Source of the DNA: Pseudomonas sp. GD03944
Lineage (GTDB): Bacteria > Pseudomonadota > Gammaproteobacteria > Pseudomonadales > Pseudomonadaceae
NCBI RefSeq assembly: GCF_029839275.1
Contig: NZ_JAOCAH010000017.1
Location: 1-64,000 of the forward strand
Reading direction: 5' to 3'
Length of the DNA stretch: 64,000 nucleotides
Position 1 is the first letter of the stretch; each line of letters begins with the position of its first letter. Positions 59,420-64,000 of the stretch are shown here, in pieces. The translations under genes were made by a program, and so were the position numbers. The notes below the pieces were generated by a model, which worked only from the letters and a program-made list of their open reading frames with translations, was not told the origin of the DNA and made no database searches.

Positions 59420-60148
59420 ATGGTTGTCTGGTGGCGGGTCTTGCTGCTTGCACTGCTGGTCGGGAACACCGCGCAGGCCGAGTCGGCCATGCCCAAGGAA
59501 GTGCGCCTGGCCAGCGAGGTCTGGGCCGACTACACCCACGCCGATGGCTCCGGGCTGGCGTGGGACCTGCTGCGCGAGGTGTTCGAGCCCCTCGACATCA
59601 AGCTGGAGATGCAGAGCGTTCCCTACACCCGGGCCATCGGCCTGGTGCAGCGGGGCGAGGCCGATGCCTGGGTCGGCTCCTATCTCAACGAGATCGAGAG
59701 CGGCGTGCGCTATCCGCGCTGGCACTACGACGCGGACCAGATCAGCGCGCTCGGGCTGCTCGACAAACCGACGCCCCGGCTGGACTCTCTGGAGGATTAC
59801 CGCCTGGTCTGGGTGCGCGGCTACGCCTACCAGCGGTATCTGCCAAATTTGAAGCGCTACCAGGAAGTTCAGCGACGTAGCGGTATCCTTGGCATGCTGA
59901 ACCACGACCATGCGGACTTCTACATCGATGCGCGCACTGAGGTCGACGATGTACTGGAAACGGCCGCCGATCCGAGCCGCTACCGCATCACCGACCTGAC
60001 GCGCCTGCCGCTCTACCTGGGCTTCGCGGACACGCCCCGTGGCCAGAAGCTGATGGAGCTGTACGACCGGCGTATGGATGAACTGGTCGCCCGTGGCAGC
60101 CTGCGTCCCCTGTTCGTCCAGTGGCAGCAGCCGTATCCCTTTGACTGA
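59420..60148 (+). CDS. Periplasmic solute-binding-like protein (SBP family 3 fold)
   Basis: 242-residue precursor with signal peptide (WRVLLLALLVGNTAQA). The mature part looks like an amino-acid-type binding protein: VRLASEVWADYTHADGSGLA, LREVFEPLDIKLEMQSVPYT, RAIGLVQRGEADAWVGSY; such genes without a permease often have sensory or enzymatic-partner roles. No ABC permease is nearby. The ATG at 59420 is preceded by AGAGGG; longer frames reach into pgpA. Ligand unknown. 18 bases before the retropepsin-like gene, so probably cotranscribed with it. Confidence 0.75.
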   Translation: MVVWWRVLLLALLVGNTAQAESAMPKEVRLASEVWADYTHADGSGLAWDLLREVFEPLDIKLEMQSVPYTRAIGLVQRGEADAWVGSYLNEIESGVRYPRWHYDADQISALGLLDKPTPRLDSLEDYRLVWVRGYAYQRYLPNLKRYQEVQRRSGILGMLNHDHADFYIDARTEVDDVLETAADPSRYRITDLTRLPLYLGFADTPRGQKLMELYDRRMDELVARGSLRPLFVQWQQPYPFD

Positions 60149-60166
60149 GTAGGTGCGAGAAGCTCG

Positions 60167-60814
60167 ATGCGTGGATTCGCCTTGTTGTGTGCCGGTGTCG
60201 TGCTGGTCGCTGCCGAAAGCGTCCTGGCAGCCTCGCAGGTGCTGGTGGTCGGTCTCTTCCCCGGCGCTGCCGTGATCAATGTCGATGGCCAGCGCAAACT
60301 GGTCAGGGTCGGACAGGCCGGTCCGGGTGGCGTGGTGGTGGTCAGTGCCGACAGCCGCAGCGCGGTGCTGCGCGTGGACGGCGTGGAGCGCAGCTACCCG
60401 CTGAGCCGCGAGTACAGCAATGGCTTCGCCGAGGCCAGCCGACAGCAGCTGAGCATTGCCAAGGGCATTGGCGGTCACTACTGGGTGGCCGGCTCGGTGA
60501 ATGGCCACCCGGTGCAGTTCCTGGTGGACACCGGCGCCACCTCCGTGGCCCTGAATGACGGCCACGCCCGGCGCCTGGGCATCGATTACCGCGTCACCGG
60601 CCGCCCGCTGCAGGTCAGCACCGCCAGCGGCACCGTGCGTGGCTGGCGGGTCAACCTCAACAGCGTCAAGGTCGGCAGCCTGGAACTGCTGGGTGTCGAG
60701 GCCGTGGTGCTGGAAGGCAACTCGCCCACCGAAGCCCTGCTCGGCATGAGCTTCCTGAACCGCGTCGGCTGGCGTGTCGACCAGGATGCGCTGGTGCTGG
60801 AATCCAAGCACTGA
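60167..60814 (+). CDS. Retropepsin-like aspartic protease, periplasmic
   Basis: 215-residue precursor with an N-terminal signal (FALLCAGVVLVAAESVLA). C-terminal retropepsin-like domain with the active-site triad D121-T-G123 in VQFLVDTGATSVALND, GWRVNLNSVKVGSLEL and LLGMSFLNRV; a single DTG means it should act as a dimer. Family resembles the TIGR02281-type clan AA proteases. Physiological target unknown. Sits between pgpA/solute-binding-like protein and ribA. Confidence 0.82.
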   Translation: MRGFALLCAGVVLVAAESVLAASQVLVVGLFPGAAVINVDGQRKLVRVGQAGPGGVVVVSADSRSAVLRVDGVERSYPLSREYSNGFAEASRQQLSIAKGIGGHYWVAGSVNGHPVQFLVDTGATSVALNDGHARRLGIDYRVTGRPLQVSTASGTVRGWRVNLNSVKVGSLELLGVEAVVLEGNSPTEALLGMSFLNRVGWRVDQDALVLESKH

Positions 60815-60848
60815 GGACGTTTTCGATCCTTTTCATCGGTAATTCTGT

Positions 60849-60879
60849 CTGACCGGTTGGCCAGGGCTGCTGTTACAAT
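60849..60879 (+). promoter_or_regulatory. Possible ribA promoter
   Basis: -10 TACAAT (60874-60879) with a weak -35 CTGACC (60849-60854) at a 19-bp spacing. The -10 is good but the spacing is long, so treat as tentative. No FMN riboswitch precedes ribA. Confidence 0.4.
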
Positions 60880-60927
60880 GCGGCCCTCGTGATCTTCAGC
60901 CCCTTACCCACTTTCTAGGAGCATCCG

Positions 60928-61542
60928 GTGCCTGTCGTTTTCGTCGCCGCCTCCCAACTGCCCACGCCGTTCGGCGTGTTCACCATGCATGGCTTTCTCG
61001 AAAAGGCCACGGGCAAGGAGCATGTCGCGCTGACCTACGGCGACGTGGCCAATGGTGAGCCGGTCCTGGGGCGCCTGCATTCGGAATGCCTGACCGGCGA
61101 TGCGCTGTTCAGCCTGCGTTGCGACTGCGGCTTCCAGCTCGAAGCAGCCCTGCGTGCCATCGCCAGCGAAGGCCGCGGCGTGCTGCTGTACCTGCGCCAG
61201 GAAGGCCGTGGCATCGGCCTGCTGAACAAGATCCGCGCCTACGAACTGCAGGACGGCGGCGCCGACACCGTCGAGGCCAACGAGCGCCTGGGCTTCGGTG
61301 CCGACCAGCGTGACTACGCGATCTGCCTGCCGATGCTCGAACACCTGGGCATCAGCAGCCTCAACCTGATGACCAACAACCCGCGTAAGGTCAAGGCGCT
61401 GGGCGACATGGGCATCCCGGTGGCCAAGCGCGTGCCGCTGCAGATCGGCCACAACCCGCACAACAAGAAGTACCTGGCGACCAAGGCCGGCAAGCTCGGG
61501 CACATGCTCGGCAGCCTGCACCAGGGTGAGGTCGAGGTGTGA
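60928..61542 (+). CDS. ribA: GTP cyclohydrolase II
   Basis: First step of riboflavin synthesis (GTP to the pyrimidine precursor, formate and pyrophosphate). 204 residues with the zinc cysteines C54, C65 and C67 (SECLTGDALFSLRCDCGFQL), the RQEGRGIGL loop and KIRAYELQDGG. GTG start with AGGAG 6 bases upstream. It supplies the activity that the degenerate C-terminal half of RibBA lacks. Overlaps the next gene by four bases (GTGA). Confidence 0.97.
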   Translation: MPVVFVAASQLPTPFGVFTMHGFLEKATGKEHVALTYGDVANGEPVLGRLHSECLTGDALFSLRCDCGFQLEAALRAIASEGRGVLLYLRQEGRGIGLLNKIRAYELQDGGADTVEANERLGFGADQRDYAICLPMLEHLGISSLNLMTNNPRKVKALGDMGIPVAKRVPLQIGHNPHNKKYLATKAGKLGHMLGSLHQGEVEV

Positions 61543-61955
61543 CACGCAACGAGGTCCGGCGCCGCCTGGCGCTCGTCTGGTGGCGGCAGTTGGGCCTGAC
61601 CCTGGCACCGCTGTTCGTGCTCAACCTGCTGTTCGGCGATAACCGCCAGCTCGGCGTCCTGGCCATGCCGCTGTTCGTCGCCGGCATGGCCTCGATGTTC
61701 GTCAGCCTGCCGCTGTTCAGTGGCTACAAGCGCGCCCTGATCGACACCCAAAAAGCCCTCGACACCCCGGATGAGCCCGCAGCCTGGCTGGAACTGGCCA
61801 ATCGCCGCCGCCTGGCCTTCCTGGGCGCCGGGCTGCCGGCCTGGATCGCCGCCATCGCGGTGTTTGCCGGGCTGGAAGCCATCCCCCTGATTCTCCTGGC
61901 GCTGTCCAGCGTCGTCCTGCTCTACCTCTACCGCATTCCTCGCCAGCTGGCCTGA
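61539..61955 (+). CDS. Conserved hypothetical membrane protein
   Basis: 138 residues starting (GTG) TRNEVRRRLALVWWRQLG, with hydrophobic segments at about 19-33, 40-60, 92-110 and 112-130. No catalytic motif recognised. GTGA overlap with ribA and one-base overlap with the BtuF-like gene place it in a coupled set. A similar gene lies between ribA and a btuF-like gene in PAO1 (PA4046, from memory). Confidence 0.75.
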   Translation: MTRNEVRRRLALVWWRQLGLTLAPLFVLNLLFGDNRQLGVLAMPLFVAGMASMFVSLPLFSGYKRALIDTQKALDTPDEPAAWLELANRRRLAFLGAGLPAWIAAIAVFAGLEAIPLILLALSSVVLLYLYRIPRQLA

Positions 61956-62752
61956 TGCTCCGCCTCTGCGCGTGCCTGCTCGCTCTCCTGTCCTGCTCGG
62001 CGCAGGCGGTGGAGCGGGTGGTGAGCCTGGCGCCTTCGCTGAGTGAAATCATGCTCGATCTGGATGCGGCCGATCAGTTGGTCGGTGTGCTCGACGGGGA
62101 TGAGCGCCCCGCGGCACTGGCGCACCTGCCTACTGTCGGTCGTTATGGCCAGCTGGAGTTCGAACGTCTGCTGCAGCTGGCGCCGGATCTGATCCTGATC
62201 GCGCCGGGCAGCGTGCCGCCGGCGCAACAGGCGCAGTTGCGGGGGTTAGGTATCGATCTGATGATTGTCGAGCCGCAGCGCCTCGAGCAGCTCGGCGATG
62301 CGTTCGTGCGCATTGGCCAGCGAATTGGCCGCACGGAGCGGGGCGAGCAACTGGCCGCCGCGTTTCGGAACGATCTGGACAGGTTGCGCCAACGCTACCG
62401 ACGCGATCAGCCGCTCACGGTGTTCTACCAGATCTGGCATCAGCCGCTTTACACCATTGGGGGCCGGCAACTGATCGGCGATGCCTTGCAGGTGTGCGGT
62501 GCACGCAACCTGTTCGATGACCTGCCGCAGCCGGCGCCTCAGGTCAGCGTCGAAGCGGTGTTGGCGCGTGACCCGGACGTGATTCTCGGCGGCAGCCATG
62601 CCGAACTGGAGGTCTGGCAGGCTTGGCCGCAGTTGCACGCGGTACGTCTGGGGCAGGTGTGGGCGGTACCGGACAAAGGGTTGGAAAGGCCCAGCCGGCA
62701 GATGCTGGAGGCCATTGAGCGGCTATGTGAGCGTATGGTGGAGGCGCGTTAG
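61955..62752 (+). CDS. Cobalamin-binding periplasmic protein (BtuF-like)
   Basis: 265-residue precursor with signal peptide (LCACLLALLSCSAQA). Class III binding-protein pattern: VERVVSLAPSLSEIMLDLDA, VGRYGQLEFERLLQLAPDLI, QIWHQPLYTIGGRQLIGDAL, RDPDVILGGSHAELE. Such proteins bring vitamin B12 or a related corrinoid to an inner-membrane importer. Facing a BtuB-like receptor gene supports this. No BtuCD genes are in the window. A cysteine near residue 14 could be a lipobox, though LLSC is atypical. Confidence 0.8.
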   Translation: MLRLCACLLALLSCSAQAVERVVSLAPSLSEIMLDLDAADQLVGVLDGDERPAALAHLPTVGRYGQLEFERLLQLAPDLILIAPGSVPPAQQAQLRGLGIDLMIVEPQRLEQLGDAFVRIGQRIGRTERGEQLAAAFRNDLDRLRQRYRRDQPLTVFYQIWHQPLYTIGGRQLIGDALQVCGARNLFDDLPQPAPQVSVEAVLARDPDVILGGSHAELEVWQAWPQLHAVRLGQVWAVPDKGLERPSRQMLEAIERLCERMVEAR

Positions 62753-62776
62753 CGCCACAGGAAGCGCACCGCTCCT

Positions 62777-62941
62777 GTAGGGTGGGTTAGCCGCTTGTCG
62801 CGGTGGTTGGTTGATTCTCTTTGCTTGATGCGGCGTAACCCACCACCGTGCAGCGCGATCCATCGCCTGGTGGGTTACGCGGCGCTCCACGTTCATCCCG
62901 CGCCTGCAAGGTTGGCGTGCCGCGCCGCTAACCCACCCTAC
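62777..62941. repeat. Nested inverted-repeat element between btuF-like and btuB-like genes
   Basis: Outer 15-bp perfect inverted repeat GTAGGGTGGGTTAGC (62777-62791) / GCTAACCCACCCTAC (62927-62941), and an inner 13-bp inverted repeat GCGTAACCCACCA (62833-62845) / TGGTGGGTTACGC (62868-62880). All four arms share the core GGTGGGTTA. It lies between convergent genes and has no coding potential, so it is probably an intergenic repeat element that may also end transcription. Confidence 0.8.
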
Positions 62942-62952
62942 GTGGCGCGCAC

Positions 62953-64000
62953 TTAGAGCTGCGGCGTCCAGGTCAGCGAGAGCAGGGCGCTGCGGCCCTC
63001 TTCGCGGTAGCCGTAGTACTCGACACTGCTGAAGAACGCATCGTCCGGGCGGCTGTACAGCGCCTGGGAGTAATCCTTGTCCAGCAGGTTGTCGACCTTC
63101 ACCTGCCATTGCAGCGCCTCGTTCATCTGCCAGCTGGCGCGGGCGCCGAGCAGGCCGTAGCCGGCGATCTCGCGGCTGTTGGCCGCGTCGTCGTAGCGGC
63201 CGGAGAACGCCTGCCAGCTGAGGCCCGCGCCGAAGGCACCGAACCGCCGATCCAGGTCCAGACTCAGGCTGCGTTTGGCCCGGCGCGGCAGGGTGTGGCC
63301 GCTGTCGCGGTCGCGCGGGTCGAGCAGGCTGGCGCCCAGGGTCGCCTGCCAGCCGAACAGCTCCCGTTCGAGTTCGAGCTCCATGCCCTGCAGGCGGGCC
63401 TGGTTGACGTTCATCGGGGTGCTGAAGAAGGTCGTCGGATCGCTGACCACGCTGATCAGGTCCTTCACCTCGGTACGGTAGGCCGACAGGCTCCAGCGCG
63501 TGTCCAGGTGATCGCCGCGCAGCTGCACTTCGTAGGTCCTGGAGCGTTCGGCCTCGAGGTCCGGGTTGCCGCCGTAGAAGGCGCTGGTGGGGTAGTAGAG
63601 GTCGTTGAAGGTGGGGGCGTGGAAGCCTTCACCGTAGCTCAGCACCAGCTCCAGGCGTTCGGCCAGGTCCAGGGTCAGGGCCGCGTTCCAGGTGTTCTCG
63701 CTGCCGAACTGCTCGTTGTCGTCGTGGCGCAGGCCCAGCTCGGTGGCGAAGCCGTCGCCGCGGTAGCGGTGCTGGATGAACGCGGCCTGGTTCCAGCGTT
63801 CGTTCTGGCTGAAATCGGCATCGGTGCCCAGGCGGTCCTCGTACCAGTCCAGGCCCACCAGGACCTGCTGGGTGTCGCTCAGTTGCAGGGTGTTCAGCCA
63901 GCCGACGCTGTCACGGTAGGTGTTGAACGCGTAGTTGTTGTCGGCGTTGACCGGGTCGCGGTTCTCGCTCTTGTCCTCGCTGTGGCCGATTTCCAGGCGG
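62953..64000 (-). CDS. TonB-dependent receptor, BtuB-like (5' end outside window)
   Basis: The C-terminal 348 codons of an outer-membrane receptor; the frame is open to the window edge. Barrel-strand patterns repeat (VLVGLDWYEDRLG; LELVLSYGEGFHAPTFNDLY, the conserved TonB-receptor motif; TYEVQLRGDHLDTRWSLSAY). FHAPTFNDLYYP is characteristic of BtuB. Ends SLTWTPQL, that is, without the usual C-terminal aromatic residue. Faces a BtuF-like gene, so corrinoid uptake is likely. The plug domain, TonB box and any cobalamin riboswitch lie outside the window. Confidence 0.87.
   Translation of the reverse strand, partial: RLEIGHSEDKSENRDPVNADNNYAFNTYRDSVGWLNTLQLSDTQQVLVGLDWYEDRLGTDADFSQNERWNQAAFIQHRYRGDGFATELGLRHDDNEQFGSENTWNAALTLDLAERLELVLSYGEGFHAPTFNDLYYPTSAFYGGNPDLEAERSRTYEVQLRGDHLDTRWSLSAYRTEVKDLISVVSDPTTFFSTPMNVNQARLQGMELELERELFGWQATLGASLLDPRDRDSGHTLPRRAKRSLSLDLDRRFGAFGAGLSWQAFSGRYDDAANSREIAGYGLLGARASWQMNEALQWQVKVDNLLDKDYSQALYSRPDDAFFSSVEYYGYREEGRSALLSLTWTPQL

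Overview
The window is core chromosome of a Pseudomonas, in the broad neighbourhood of P. aeruginosa. The evidence is gene order and protein sequence: birA-coaX-SPOR gene-tRNA-Tyr/Gly/Thr-tufB-tRNA-Trp-secE-nusG-rplKAJL-rpoBC-rpsLG-fusA-tufA-S10/spc/alpha ribosomal genes-catalase-bfrA-uvrA-yajR-ssb, then a second block (SDR pair-oprG-DUF3299/ABC/DUF2796-cnoX-nrdR-ribD-ribE-ribBA-ribH-nusB-thiL-pgpA-ribA-btuF/btuB). Codon use is GC-rich with strong bias in the translation genes. No mobile element, phage, CRISPR array or rRNA gene was seen. Almost every gene belongs to a well-known family, so the novelty is mostly in the non-coding junctions.

Layout. 1-2649: birA, coaX and an anchored SPOR-domain gene, tightly packed. 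2650-4484: tandem promoters driving three tRNA genes and tufB, then tRNA-Trp. 4500-16430: secE-nusG, rplKAJL and rpoBC, with an L10 leader and an attenuator before rpoB. 16434-20945: the str operon rpsL-rpsG-fusA-tufA. 20960-34777: 28 ribosomal, secretion and RNA polymerase genes in three apparent transcription units (rpsJ to rpsN, rpsH to rpmJ, rpsM to rplQ). 34778-35322: a 545-bp gap with a probable OxyR half-site. 35323-41039: katG, bfrA/ftnA and convergent uvrA. 41173-44892: a YajR-like transporter, ssb and two SDR-fold proteins. 44893-50275, mostly minus strand: an OmpW/OprG porin with an ANR box, and a DUF3299/permease/ATPase set separated by a yihY gene from a His-rich DUF2796 protein with a Zur-like box. 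50400-52828: a small hypothetical gene, cnoX, a methyltransferase and a lipoprotein. 53008-61955: nrdR plus the riboflavin cluster with an FMN riboswitch, nusB, thiL, pgpA, a solute-binding-like protein, a retropepsin-like protein and ribA. 61955-64000: a BtuF-like protein and a convergent, truncated BtuB-like receptor.

How it works together. The left two thirds build and run the transcription-translation-export machinery: tRNAs, EF-Tu (two copies, identical protein), EF-G, ribosomal proteins, RNA polymerase beta, beta' and alpha, NusG, SecE and SecY. A repeated design is visible: at most operon boundaries an intrinsic terminator is followed at once by, or shares bases with, the -35 of the next promoter (17-bp spacing), at tufB/tRNA-Trp, rpoC/rpsL, rpsN/rpsH and rpmJ/rpsM, with weaker or spaced versions at nusG/rplK and tufA/rpsJ. 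The E. coli S10/spc boundary (rpsQ/rplN) is closed here and the break lies at rpsN/rpsH. The right third deals with oxidative stress and iron (KatG, ferritin), DNA repair, anaerobic and zinc responses, and cofactor synthesis (riboflavin, thiamine diphosphate, B12 uptake).

Limits: promoters, boxes and hairpins were read by eye. Comparisons with PAO1 and KT2440 gene order are from memory and were not checked.
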